Positions 26,216-34,662 of a DNA stretch of 64,000 nucleotides are shown here, one piece after another. The stretch is from Bradyrhizobium niftali. Its GTDB lineage: Bacteria; Pseudomonadota; Alphaproteobacteria; Rhizobiales; Xanthobacteraceae. Made by a program: the position numbers and the translations under genes. Position 1 is the first letter of the stretch. Each line of letters opens with the position of its first letter. The stretch covers positions 1 through 64,000 of the forward strand of contig NZ_SPQT01000039.1 in assembly GCF_004571025.1 (NCBI RefSeq), written 5' to 3'. Below the pieces are notes generated by a model. It made no database searches. It had not been told where the DNA came from and saw only the letters and a program-made list of their open reading frames with translations.

Positions 26216-27012
26216 TGATTCGGGCCGCAATCGTCGTCTGCTGGGTCATGGCCATCGGCCTCGCGCTGTTCCTGATCGTGCCACTGCTGGTGATCGCGGC
26301 CGCGAGCTTCTCGCCGACGCCGGTGTTCGATTTGCCGCTGACCGGCGCATCGACGCGCTGGTATGGCCGAATCGGCCGGCTCGACGGCTTCTGGCCGTCG
26401 CTGCTGCTGTCGCTCCAGATCGCGCTGCTGTCGACCGCGATCTCGCTGGTCTCAGGCACGCTCGCGGCCATTGCGATCGCGCGCGGAAAGCTACCGGGCG
26501 CGGGCATCTTTGCGACCGCGCTGGTGTCGCCGCTGATGATGCCCGGCCTCGTGCTCGGCATCGCGCTGTTGCAGGGCTTTCGCGCCGTCGGCTTCACCAT
26601 GCCCGGTGCGACGCTGCTGGTCGCGCATCTCGTGATCACTCTGCCTTACGTCGCCCGCACGATGATCGCGGGCCTTGCGCGGTTCGACTTCACCCTGATC
26701 GAGGCGGCGCGCACGCTGGGCTGCACCTATCCCGGCAGCGTGCTGCGCGTGATGGTGCCGGCGCTGGCGCCGTCGTTCCTGATCGCGGGGATTTTCTCGT
26801 TCCTGGCCTCGTTCGACAATTATCCGGTCTCGATCTTCCTCGCCGACGTCCGCACCAAGACGCTGCCGATCCGGATGCTGCAATATATCGAGGAGGCGCC
26901 CGACCCGACGCTCGCGGCGCTCTCCACCCTCATCCTGACGGGCACGGTGATCCTGCTGTTCGTCAGCGACCGCGTCGTCGGCCTGCATCGCATGGCCGGA
27001 ACCTCGGACTGA
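26212..27012 (+). CDS. ABC transporter permease 2, PotC-like
   Basis: A 266-residue permease with six helices; the EAA loop is EAARTLGCTYPGSVLRVMVPALAPSFLIAG, and FLASFDNYPVSIFLADVRTKTLPI is characteristic of the PotC side. ATGATG start overlapping the stop of permease 1. The deacetylase gene follows after 3 bp. Confidence 0.92.
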   Translation: MMIRAAIVVCWVMAIGLALFLIVPLLVIAAASFSPTPVFDLPLTGASTRWYGRIGRLDGFWPSLLLSLQIALLSTAISLVSGTLAAIAIARGKLPGAGIFATALVSPLMMPGLVLGIALLQGFRAVGFTMPGATLLVAHLVITLPYVARTMIAGLARFDFTLIEAARTLGCTYPGSVLRVMVPALAPSFLIAGIFSFLASFDNYPVSIFLADVRTKTLPIRMLQYIEEAPDPTLAALSTLILTGTVILLFVSDRVVGLHRMAGTSD

Positions 27013-27015
27013 TCC

Positions 27016-27927
27016 ATGAGCGAACCCAGGCATACTACCTCTCATCGCGACTTCGCCGGCTATCGCGGCAGGCCGCCGAATCCGCGCTGGCCGAACGGCG
27101 CGCGCGTCGCGGTGTCGCTGGTGGTGAATTTCGAGGAAGGCTCGGAATTCTCCGTCAATGACGGCGACGCGAACAATGAGGCGATCTATGAGGTCGTGCA
27201 CCGGCTCGACGGGCCGGATTCCTGCATCGACAGCCATTTCGAATACGGCACGCGCGCCGCATGGTGGCGCATCATGGACCTGTTCGACGCGCACGGCGTC
27301 AAGGTGACGGTGAGTTCCTGCGGCCGCGCGGTCGAGCGCTCGCCGGAACTGGCGCGCGACGCGATTGCGCGCGGCCACGAGGTGTCTGCGCATGGCTGGC
27401 GCTGGCAGAGCCATGCCGACATGGACGAAGCCAGCGAGCGCGAGGTCATCGTGAACACGGTGGCGGCAATCGAGCGCGTCACCGGACAGCGCCCGGTCGG
27501 CTGGCACACGCGCTCGGCGACCTCGCCGAACACGCGGCGCCTGCTGGTCGAGCACGGCGGCTTTCTCTACGACAGCGACGCCTATAATGACGACCTGCCT
27601 TATTACCGGGACGTTGCCGGCAAGCAGCATCTGGTGCTGCCCTATGCCTTCGACACCAACGACATGCAGTACTACAACGCCTCGCGCTTCAACGGCGCCG
27701 ACTTTGCCGACTACGTCATCGATGCGTTCGAATGGCTGAAGCGCGAGGGCGAGACGGCGCCGAAGATGATGTCGGTCGGATTGCATCTGCGCATGATCGG
27801 CCGGCCGGGCCGGATCGGCGCGCTGGAGCGGATCCTGGCGCATATCACGGCAAGCGGCGCCGCATGGATCGCGCCGCGCGCGGCAATTGCGCGGCATTGG
27901 ATGACGGCGGTGCCGGCGGGGGTGTGA
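27016..27927 (+). CDS. polysaccharide-deacetylase-fold hydrolase, PuuE (allantoinase)-like
   Basis: A 303-residue NodB-fold enzyme. NFEEGSEFSVNDGD near residue 38 and the ARVAVSLVVNFEEG strand resemble PuuE-type cofactor-independent allantoinases and related cyclic-amide or deacetylase enzymes; GHEVSAHGWRWQSHADMDEASER carries the His motif, and VGWHTRSATSPNTRRLLVEHGGFLYDSDAYNDDLPYY the rest of the active site. It has no signal peptide, so it acts in the cytoplasm, which fits hydrolysis of an imported small molecule rather than polysaccharide. It is the last gene of the GntR-controlled operon, so the transporter probably brings in its substrate, possibly a ureide. Confidence 0.85.
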   Translation: MSEPRHTTSHRDFAGYRGRPPNPRWPNGARVAVSLVVNFEEGSEFSVNDGDANNEAIYEVVHRLDGPDSCIDSHFEYGTRAAWWRIMDLFDAHGVKVTVSSCGRAVERSPELARDAIARGHEVSAHGWRWQSHADMDEASEREVIVNTVAAIERVTGQRPVGWHTRSATSPNTRRLLVEHGGFLYDSDAYNDDLPYYRDVAGKQHLVLPYAFDTNDMQYYNASRFNGADFADYVIDAFEWLKREGETAPKMMSVGLHLRMIGRPGRIGALERILAHITASGAAWIAPRAAIARHWMTAVPAGV

Positions 27928-27955
27928 GTTGCGCCGGCCTGCGCCACATAGAAGG

Positions 27956-28060
27956 TGTCATGCCCCGGCTTGACCAGGGCATCCAGTACGCCGCGGCTTC
28001 TCGGCTCAATCACAATCGCCTCGGAGTACTGGATCGCCCGGTCAAGCCGGGCGATGACAG
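27956..28060. repeat. palindromic intergenic repeat (TGTCATGCCCCGGCTTGACC type)
   Basis: Opens TGTCATGCCCCGGCTTGACC, with GGGCATCCAGTAC following, and closes with GTACTGGATCGCCCGGTCAA and GCCGGGCGATGACA: the arms pair over about 30 bases with a few mismatches. It lies between convergent operons and resembles a widespread alphaproteobacterial element. Confidence 0.88.
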
Positions 28061-28097
28061 CGAGGTTGTGGCGGCGGCCCGCAAGCGATGGTGAGCC

Positions 28098-29891
28098 CTA
28101 AACCCCCGCCACCGACGTCCACAAATCCGCCAGCCTGCGCCGCAGCGCCTGTCGGCGCGTCAGCGGCGGCGGTGTCTCGTCGTCTTCCGGCAGACGCAGG
28201 CCCACGACATTGACGCGGCCACCGGAGATGCTGCGGGCAACCAGCACGATCTCGTCCAGCGCAAGTTCAGCGCCCTCTTTCGGCGCGCGGTCGAGATGAA
28301 CGTCGAAATAGTCGGCTAGCGTCAGCTTGGCTTCGTCCTCGCTCACCTTCACGCCATAGATCTCGGCGAGCTCGGCCAGCGTGTGCTCGCCGGAGACCAT
28401 GAAGTCGCCGAGCAGATGCGGGTCCGGCGCGGTGCTCGGCTGCATGTCGACGAAGAAGCGGTCGAGCGACTCGGCCTTTTCCGGCGGCGCCAGCAGATAG
28501 ATGTAGTCGCCGGGCGCGATCGGATCGGCCTCCGTCGGCGTCAAGATGTTCTCGTTGCGGATCACCAGCGTCGGCTTCGACCAGGACGGGATCAGGCCGC
28601 GGCGGAAGTACAGGCTCTTGGGCCGCACCGAATAGCCGACGAGCTGCTGCTCGAGCTGGCCGGGCAGATCCAGTTCGACACGCCGCGGGCCGCGCTCGGC
28701 GCGCGGCAGCGCGACATGCAGCTTGCGCGCGGCCGGCGCCAGGGTCCAGCCTTGCAGCAGCAGCGAGATGATGACGACGACGAAGGCGACGTCGAAATAG
28801 AGATAGGCCTTGGACAGGCCGACCAGCATCGGGATCGACGCCAGGAAGATCGCGACGGCACCGCGCAGCCCGGTCCAGGCGATGAAGATCCTTTCGCGCC
28901 AGTTGAAGCGGAACGGCGCCAGGCACACGAACACCGCGAGCGGCCGTGCGACCAGCATCAGCACGAGCGCGACGGCGACAGCCGGCAGCACGCTGGCGCC
29001 GAGCCGGCTCGGCGAGACCAGCAAACCGAGCAGCACGAACATCACGATCTGCGCCAGCCAGGTCGCGGCATCGAGGAAGGTCACCACCGAATTATGTGCG
29101 CGGGTCGGACGATTGCCGATGATGATGCCGGCGAGATAGACCGCGAGGAAGCCCGAGGCGTGCATGATCTGCGAACCGCCGAAGATCACGAGCGCGGCGG
29201 TGGTGACGAACGGCGCATGCAGGCCCTGCGGCAGCGCCACCTGGTTGAGCGCGATGACGACGAGCCGTCCGCCGAAGAAGCCGACGACGGCGCCCAGCAC
29301 CGCCTCCTGCAGGAACTCCAACAGCACGTGCCCCGCCGAGCTCGATCCCAGCGAGATGTATTCGACCAGCATCAAGGTGAGGAAGATCGCGAAGGGATCG
29401 TTGGTGCCGGATTCGGCCTCCAGCGTCGCGCCGACGCGCGGGCGCAGGCGCAGGCCCTGGGTGTGGACCAGCAGGAACACGGCGGCCGCGTCGGTCGAGG
29501 CCACCACGGCGCCGACCAGCAGCGACTCCGTCCAGTTGAGGTCGAGCGCGTATTTGGCGAACGGCGCCGTGACCAGCGCGGTCAAGAGCACGCCGACGGT
29601 GGCCAGCACCACGGACGGCGCAAGCACGGTGCGGATGCTGGCAAAGCGCGTCCGCAGGCCGCCGTCGAACAGGATCAAGGCGAGCGCCACCGACCCGACC
29701 AGATAGGTGGTGCGGACGTCGTCGAACTGGAGCTGCCCGGGGCCGGAATCGCCGGCGAGCATGCCGATCACGAGAAAGACGAGCAGCAAGGGCGCGCCGA
29801 AGCGCAGCGCAAGCAGGCTCGACAGGATACCCGCCATCACCAGGACGGCGCCGAGCAATATGGCGAGGCTGACAGAGTCGAGGGAGGCCAT
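28098..29891 (-). CDS. K+/H+ antiporter, CPA1/NhaP2 (CvrA) type
   Basis: A 597-residue antiporter. About 12 membrane helices occupy residues 1-390, with VGAVVASTDAAAVFLLV and ESGTNDPFAIFLTLML carrying the conserved Asp pair of the Na/H exchanger fold, and FIAWTGLRGAVAIFLASIPML. A TrkA-C/RCK_C-like domain (about 400-480, PTLVIRNENILTPTEADPIAPGDYIYLLA) and a CorC_HlyC-like C-terminal domain follow, as in NhaP2/CvrA. It expels K+ in exchange for protons, for volume and pH control. The ATG at 29891 follows GGAAGGTGG; the longer frame to 29987 has no support. Confidence 0.92.
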   Translation of the reverse strand: MASLDSVSLAILLGAVLVMAGILSSLLALRFGAPLLLVFLVIGMLAGDSGPGQLQFDDVRTTYLVGSVALALILFDGGLRTRFASIRTVLAPSVVLATVGVLLTALVTAPFAKYALDLNWTESLLVGAVVASTDAAAVFLLVHTQGLRLRPRVGATLEAESGTNDPFAIFLTLMLVEYISLGSSSAGHVLLEFLQEAVLGAVVGFFGGRLVVIALNQVALPQGLHAPFVTTAALVIFGGSQIMHASGFLAVYLAGIIIGNRPTRAHNSVVTFLDAATWLAQIVMFVLLGLLVSPSRLGASVLPAVAVALVLMLVARPLAVFVCLAPFRFNWRERIFIAWTGLRGAVAIFLASIPMLVGLSKAYLYFDVAFVVVIISLLLQGWTLAPAARKLHVALPRAERGPRRVELDLPGQLEQQLVGYSVRPKSLYFRRGLIPSWSKPTLVIRNENILTPTEADPIAPGDYIYLLAPPEKAESLDRFFVDMQPSTAPDPHLLGDFMVSGEHTLAELAEIYGVKVSEDEAKLTLADYFDVHLDRAPKEGAELALDEIVLVARSISGGRVNVVGLRLPEDDETPPPLTRRQALRRRLADLWTSVAGV

Positions 29892-30106
29892 CCACCTTCC
29901 GGGTAAAAATCGCTGGATTTGCATCCTTATCGTCGCTGTACCGGCGCGCCAACCCATTTTCTCCCGCTCGCGGCAATCTGCCCGCATTTTGCGGCCTTAA
30001 CGCACTTCACTTAGAGGTGTATCGATGGTCCAGCCGCGCCCTTTGTGGGAGTCTGCGGCGCCCTCGAATCAAACCCTCCCGCCCGCTTCCCGACGAGACC
30101 GCCCCG

Positions 30107-31423
30107 ATGGACATGGACCTCAAGGACTTCATGGAGTTCGTGCAGACCACCGCGCGCAGCGTCGGGGCGGAAGTCTCCTCACCCTGGTTCTATCTGCAAT
30201 TCGGCCTCATTCTGGCCGCGGCCGGAATCGCCTATGCCGCGGAAGCCGGCGTGCGCAACCGCGTCGACATGACCTCGCTGGCGATGGGCTGGCCGCTGCC
30301 GCTCCGGCACTTCGCACGCGTCATGGTCTCCAGTGCCTCGACGGCGGTGTTCACCCTGTTCGTGATCATCTCCCGCTTCGTGATGTACCATGCGACCTGG
30401 CCGAGCCGCAGCTATCTCCTGATGGTCGCCGCCAAGATGGGGCTGGCCTGGCTCGCGATCCGGCTGGTGACCTCGGTGCTGCGCAACGCCTTCATCGTCA
30501 AGCTGGTGTCGATCACGGCGTGGTTCGTCGCAGCGCTGTCCATCATCGGACAGCTCGACACGACGGTCGACCTGCTCGATTCCTTCGCGATCGTGCTTGG
30601 CGGCCTGCGGCTGACGCCGCTGCTGGTGATCAAGGCCGGTGCGCTCCTGCTGATCGCGCTGTGGGCCACCAACATCGCCAGCAATTTCGCCGAGAGCCGG
30701 ATCAACTCGACCACCGATCTGACGCCGTCGGTGCAGGTGCTGCTGGTCAAGATCATCCGCATCGGACTTCTGGCCATCGCAATCGTCATCGCGCTCGGCG
30801 CGGTCGGCATCGACCTCTCGGCGCTCGCGGTGTTCTCCGGCGCGGTCGGCGTCGGCATCGGTATCGGCCTGCAGAAGATCGTGGCCAATTTCATCTCGGG
30901 GATCATCCTGCTCGCCGACAAGTCGGTGAAGCCCGGCGATCTCGTCACCATCGGCGACAATACCGGGCGCATCAGCGCGATGAAGACGCGTTATATTTCC
31001 GTCGCCGCCGGCGACGGCCGCGAGTTCCTGGTGCCCAACGAGGATCTGGTGACGCAGAAGGTCGTCAACTGGACCTATACCGACAAGAACACGCTGGTGA
31101 AGATCGCGTTCGGCACCAATTACGACGCCGACCCCAAGCTGGTCTGCAAGCTCGCCATCGAGACGGCCATAGCCCATCCCCGCGCGCAGAAAGCCAAGCC
31201 GCCGAACTGCATCCTGACCGAATTCGCGGAGGCCGGGATGAAGTTCTCGCTGACCCTCTGGCTGGCCGACCCCGACGGCATGGACAATGTCAAAAGCGAC
31301 GTGATGCTGGCGCTGTGGGAGGCTTTCAAGCGCGAGGGCATCCGGGTTCCCTATCCCGTCCGCGAAATCCGCGTCCGCGGCGGCGCCCTGCCGGTGGAAA
31401 CCACCGTAGAAGTCCCGAATTAG
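30107..31423 (+). CDS. MscS-family mechanosensitive ion channel
   Basis: A 438-residue channel. Several N-terminal helices (e.g. FYLQFGLILAAAGIAYAAEAG; VMVSSASTAVFTLFVIISRFVMY) precede the pore-lining TM3 region ALAVFSGAVGVGIGIGLQKIVANFISGIILLADKSVKPGDLVTI, the classic MscS core, then the beta and alpha/beta cytosolic domains (GDGREFLVPNEDLVTQKVVNWTY). It releases solutes on hypo-osmotic shock. Divergent from the K+/H+ antiporter, a sensible pairing for osmotic control. The frame from 30017 is open but the ATG at 30107 is the likely start. Confidence 0.92.
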   Translation: MDMDLKDFMEFVQTTARSVGAEVSSPWFYLQFGLILAAAGIAYAAEAGVRNRVDMTSLAMGWPLPLRHFARVMVSSASTAVFTLFVIISRFVMYHATWPSRSYLLMVAAKMGLAWLAIRLVTSVLRNAFIVKLVSITAWFVAALSIIGQLDTTVDLLDSFAIVLGGLRLTPLLVIKAGALLLIALWATNIASNFAESRINSTTDLTPSVQVLLVKIIRIGLLAIAIVIALGAVGIDLSALAVFSGAVGVGIGIGLQKIVANFISGIILLADKSVKPGDLVTIGDNTGRISAMKTRYISVAAGDGREFLVPNEDLVTQKVVNWTYTDKNTLVKIAFGTNYDADPKLVCKLAIETAIAHPRAQKAKPPNCILTEFAEAGMKFSLTLWLADPDGMDNVKSDVMLALWEAFKREGIRVPYPVREIRVRGGALPVETTVEVPN

Positions 31424-31530
31424 GCCCTGTTTCGGGCGCAAGAGCCACGCCCGACTTGCATGAAGGCCCGTGATCATTAGATTATGGCCCTGAAATCAAG
31501 CCCTTCCGCCGACATCGAGACCAGCCCCGC

Positions 31531-32349
31531 ATGAGCTACGTCGAAGCCACCGATACCTCCCTGCGCAAGACCGGACAGATCAAGCTGCATGGACCGAGCG
31601 CCTTTGCCGGCATGCGCAAGGCGGGCGCGCTGGTGGCCAAGTGCCTCGACGAGCTCACCGACATCGTCGGGCCGGGCGTGCCGACCGAGCGCATCGACCA
31701 GTTCGTCCGCGACTTCGCCTTCAGCCATGGCGCCTATCCGGCGACGCTGATGTATCGCGGCTATCGCTACTCGACCTGCACCTCGCTCAACCACGTGGTC
31801 TGCCACGGCATGCCCGGCGACCGTCCGCTGAAAGAGGGTGACATCGTCAACATCGACGTCACCTTCATCGTCGACGGCTGGTACGGCGATTCCAGCCGGA
31901 TGTATGCGGTCGGCCCGATCGCGCGCAAGGCCGAGCGGCTGATCGAGGTGACGTATGAAGCCATGATGCGCGGCATCGCGGCGGTGAAGCCCGGCGCCAC
32001 CACCGGCGACATTGGCCACGCCATCCAGAGTTTCGTCGAGCCGCAAGGCATGAGCGTGGTGCGCGATTTCTGCGGCCATGGTCTCGGCCGCATGTTCCAC
32101 GACGAGCCGAACATCATCCATATCGGCCGGCCCGGCGAAGGCGTTCAGCTCAAGCCCGGCATGTTCTTCACCATCGAGCCGATGATCAATCTCGGCAAGC
32201 CGCATGTGAAGATTCTCTCCGACGGCTGGACCGCAGTGACCCGCGACCGCTCGCTGTCGGCGCAGTTCGAGCACTCCGTCGGCGTGACCGCGACCGGCGT
32301 CGAGATCTTCACGCTGTCGGAGCGGCACGGCGAGAAACAGATCGGGTGA
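31531..32349 (+). CDS. map: methionine aminopeptidase, type I
   Basis: A 272-residue cytoplasmic metallopeptidase that removes the initiator Met from nascent proteins. Metal ligands are visible in order: VNIDVTFIVDGWYGDSSRMY (two Asp), CGHGLGRMFHDEP (His), FFTIEPMIN (Glu) and QFEHSVGV (Glu). Length and start are normal. In related genomes radC follows map closely; here 2.3 kb separates them, and the last 50 bp of this gene are repeated, diverged, at 33662-33711. Confidence 0.96.
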   Translation: MSYVEATDTSLRKTGQIKLHGPSAFAGMRKAGALVAKCLDELTDIVGPGVPTERIDQFVRDFAFSHGAYPATLMYRGYRYSTCTSLNHVVCHGMPGDRPLKEGDIVNIDVTFIVDGWYGDSSRMYAVGPIARKAERLIEVTYEAMMRGIAAVKPGATTGDIGHAIQSFVEPQGMSVVRDFCGHGLGRMFHDEPNIIHIGRPGEGVQLKPGMFFTIEPMINLGKPHVKILSDGWTAVTRDRSLSAQFEHSVGVTATGVEIFTLSERHGEKQIG

Positions 32350-32446
32350 TTTCAGGCTCGATCAAGACGTTCGAGCTTGCCGACCACGCGCCGCCATCCG
32401 ACGGCGCCGTCGCGTGATGACACATCAGATGCCGAGGCGGAACGAT

Positions 32447-33580
32447 TCAGGAGCGAAACGGATCCGCATGCGCCGCAACCAGTTTCACCAGGTCGGCCTG
32501 GCGGTGCACGCCCGTCTTGGCGAACAGATGTTGCAGGTGGGTTTTGACCGTGGTTTCGGCGATCCCGAGCGCCGCGGCGGTCTTCGACACGCCCGTGACA
32601 CTCATCATGGCCTGAAGAACGCGAACCTCGCCGGGTGAGAGCTTGTAGCGCCTGGCGACCGTTTCGAGCGGCGGCGGTGCGTAGGCCGAGACCTTGCGAA
32701 CGAAGATAGCGGCCACGGCCGAATGAACCCTGCCTTCCCGACGGCGGGCGCCCGAGGTGAGCGGCAGCACGTGGGCAAACCAGCCATGGTCCGACTGCTC
32801 CAGCAGCGGCACCGCGATTCCGCTAACCCCGATCGCGCTGTCGCCGTCGTTCGCGGCAACCAGGAGGTCCCGCAGGATGCGGGCTGCGTGCGGATCGGTG
32901 GCGGTCAGCACGTTTCGCGGGCGGCTCAAGACCGTTCCGCTGTCGCACAGCGCCTGGCCGGCCTCGTTGACGAACACGATCCGGCCAGAGCGATCGACGA
33001 GATAGACGCAGGAGCCGATCGCATCGAAGGCATCCGACAGGGCTGACGACCCGGCCCGGTGAACGTCGATCACGTTCCCGATCAGCACGGCGCGACGCAT
33101 ATGGGGGACCAACAACCGCATCCGATGGCGCATGCCATCGTCGACCAGCCCCTGCCTCTCGCCGCGAAACACCCCGAAGAGGGCGAAGCCGTTCGCCGAT
33201 TTGTCGAGGGTCGCGGCAAGATGATCGACCCAGCCATTGGGTTTCGCCCACTTCTGGTAGACCGGCGTGGCGACGAATTCCTCGTAAGGCATGAGATCAG
33301 CGATGCTGTAGATGTCCCCGACCTGGAAAAAGAACTGGCTGACGGTGACGGGATCGAAGCGCACATGATCGTTGAAATACGCGGTGAGGGCGTCCGCGGG
33401 CATGTTCCAATTGTATCGGGCCGCCCCTTGCCGCGCGACGACCTCCTTAGAGTAGAGCGATGCCGCCGTTCCGCCGACGAACTGACATGTCTGCTCGAGG
33501 ACGTCGGTCCACAATGCTGAATCGAGGGCGGCATCGTAGATGTCCCCGATCAGGTGCGATACCAGATCTACGTCAACCAT
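32447..33580 (-). CDS. LuxR-type HTH transcriptional regulator
   Basis: A 377-residue regulator with a C-terminal LuxR/GerE helix-turn-helix (about residues 312-370: YKLSPGEVRVLQAMMSVTGVSKTAAALGIAETTVKTHLQHLFAKTGVHRQADLVKLV) and a long N-terminal part with a PAS-like stretch (DAFDAIGSCVYLVDRSGRIVFVNEAGQALCD, about 187-217). There is no receiver domain and no AHL-binding motif was recognised. The SD is weak at ATG 33580. A perfect 20-bp palindrome lies 54 bp upstream. It is alone in a segment inserted after map, bounded by a second map 3' end, so it was probably acquired horizontally. Confidence 0.9.
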   Translation of the reverse strand: MVDVDLVSHLIGDIYDAALDSALWTDVLEQTCQFVGGTAASLYSKEVVARQGAARYNWNMPADALTAYFNDHVRFDPVTVSQFFFQVGDIYSIADLMPYEEFVATPVYQKWAKPNGWVDHLAATLDKSANGFALFGVFRGERQGLVDDGMRHRMRLLVPHMRRAVLIGNVIDVHRAGSSALSDAFDAIGSCVYLVDRSGRIVFVNEAGQALCDSGTVLSRPRNVLTATDPHAARILRDLLVAANDGDSAIGVSGIAVPLLEQSDHGWFAHVLPLTSGARRREGRVHSAVAAIFVRKVSAYAPPPLETVARRYKLSPGEVRVLQAMMSVTGVSKTAAALGIAETTVKTHLQHLFAKTGVHRQADLVKLVAAHADPFRS

Positions 33581-33633
33581 CGTTCGGCAGCTCCATCATC
33601 CGATCGGTTGATAGCGGTATCCTGGGAGAACGG

Positions 33634-33653
33634 CATCCTCCGAATGGAGGATG
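33634..33653. promoter_or_regulatory. perfect palindrome upstream of LuxR gene
   Basis: CATCCTCCGAATGGAGGATG: 8-bp arms, 4-base spacer, centred about 64 bp upstream of the LuxR start codon. Size and position fit a LuxR-family operator (lux-box-like dyad) for self-regulation. It sits only 8 bp from the diverged map 3' end copy. Confidence 0.5.
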
Positions 33654-33661
33654 GTATGGAC

Positions 33662-33711
33662 GACGAGACCTTCACGCGGTCGGAGCGGCACGGCAAGAAG
33701 CAAGTCGGGTG
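33662..33711 (+). repeat. diverged second copy of the map 3' end
   Basis: Fifty bases matching 32299-32348 (end of map) at 43 positions. In frame it still reads ETFTRSERHGKKQVG against EIFTLSERHGEKQIG of Map, but the stop codon is lost (TGG). It marks the far boundary of the segment carrying the LuxR gene. Confidence 0.85.
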
Positions 33712-33726
33712 GTCCCGGCGCGCGCC

Positions 33727-33890
33727 CTATCGCCGGCGGCGGAATGACGACGGCGGCCGCCTGTAGGTCGCGGCAAAAGCGTCGTTGAAGCGGCGGACGC
33801 TGCCGAAACCGGCGGCGAAGCCGATCTCCGCCAATGTCACGCTGGTCCGGTCGATCAGACGCTTGGCTTCCTGCACACGGCGGGTCGCGG
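33727..33890 (-). pseudogene. fragment of AraC/Ada-AlkA-type HTH protein
   Basis: On the minus strand the last 50 or so residues read RRVQEAKRLIDRTSVTLAEI, then GFAAGFGSVRRFNDAFAATYRRPPSSFRRR, a clear second half of an AraC-type DNA-binding domain of the kind fused in Ada/AlkA adaptive-response proteins. There is no first helix-turn-helix or N-terminal domain: upstream the frame runs into a hairpin terminator and the end of another gene. It is therefore a decayed remnant, not a functional regulator. Confidence 0.75.
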
Positions 33891-33897
33891 CGCTCCC

Positions 33898-33924
33898 GCG
33901 GGGCGGTCTTTTGGACCGCCCCGC
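33898..33924 (-). terminator. strong hairpin after monooxygenase gene
   Basis: GCGGGGCGGTC, loop TTTTG, GACCGCCCCGC: perfect 11-bp stem, 14 bp beyond the stop of the minus-strand monooxygenase-like gene. No long T run follows on that strand. Confidence 0.65.
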
Positions 33925-33938
33925 GCCGCCGTTGCCGA

Positions 33939-34379
33939 TCAGGCGTGATTGACCTCGACGGCCTCGCACAGGATCGTCTCGGCCTTCGCCAGCGCCGCAA
34001 GGCGCTGGACATACGGCGCAAATCTCGGATCCTTGCGAAAATTCTCGATGTCCCCTGCAGTCGCCCATTGCGAGTAGTTGATCGCGCGCCGGCCCTCCTT
34101 GCTGGCGTGGACGCTGGACGAGATGAATCCGGGCTGTTTGCTGAAGAAGCTCTCGGTGCCTTCCTTCAGGAGTTGCACCAGCTTGTGCTGGTTGTCCGGC
34201 TCGACCGTGAAGACGTTGACGAGGGTCGCGACGTCGCCGCCGGTGCGAATGGTCGCTTCCATTTTCGAGCTCCTGTTCTGGCCGTGGGACGGCGCCGCTT
34301 GCGCGGCGAGCAAGACGCCGGCTCCGAGGCCGGTGGCAACGAAGGTACGACGCGAGGGCTCAGATCTGGTCCGGGACAT
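33939..34379 (-). CDS. Tat-exported antibiotic-biosynthesis-monooxygenase (ABM) domain protein
   Basis: A 146-residue protein: a twin-Arg signal SRRTFVATGLGAGVLLAAQAA, then an ABM ferredoxin-like domain (TLVNVFTVEPDNQHKLVQLL, PGFISSSVHASKEGRRAINYSQW, FAPYVQRLAALAKAE). ABM proteins include cofactor-free monooxygenases and haem-degrading enzymes; function here is unknown. The ATG at 34379 follows AGGAGAA. Located between the map copy and radC. Confidence 0.85.
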   Translation of the reverse strand: MSRTRSEPSRRTFVATGLGAGVLLAAQAAPSHGQNRSSKMEATIRTGGDVATLVNVFTVEPDNQHKLVQLLKEGTESFFSKQPGFISSSVHASKEGRRAINYSQWATAGDIENFRKDPRFAPYVQRLAALAKAETILCEAVEVNHA

Positions 34380-34662
34380 TGATGTTCTCCTGTTGCGGAA
34401 GATCGGCTGGCCACTCGACCGGCCAACAGCGCTGAGACGAACGAGGCAGGAGAACGAAGACAGCTGGTGTGCAATTTTTTTCTTCCCGACCGTAGACGGC
34501 GCCGGGAATCCGGGCCGGCAACATCCTGACCGGCTCCCGGCGTTGCCGATGCGCGAACTCTGCTGGCCAGAGCGCGCCGAAAATGGCGTGGCCGGATTGG
34601 TAAGCCCGGGGCCAGACACTTCGTGGTTGCAAAACGCGCGCCGTCCGGCATGGTTATGCCTG

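Noticed and set aside
28383..29906. 507-residue plus-strand frame
   Set aside because: Antisense to the K+/H+ antiporter; composition almost entirely polar (D, E, R, H, Q), typical of a mirror frame.
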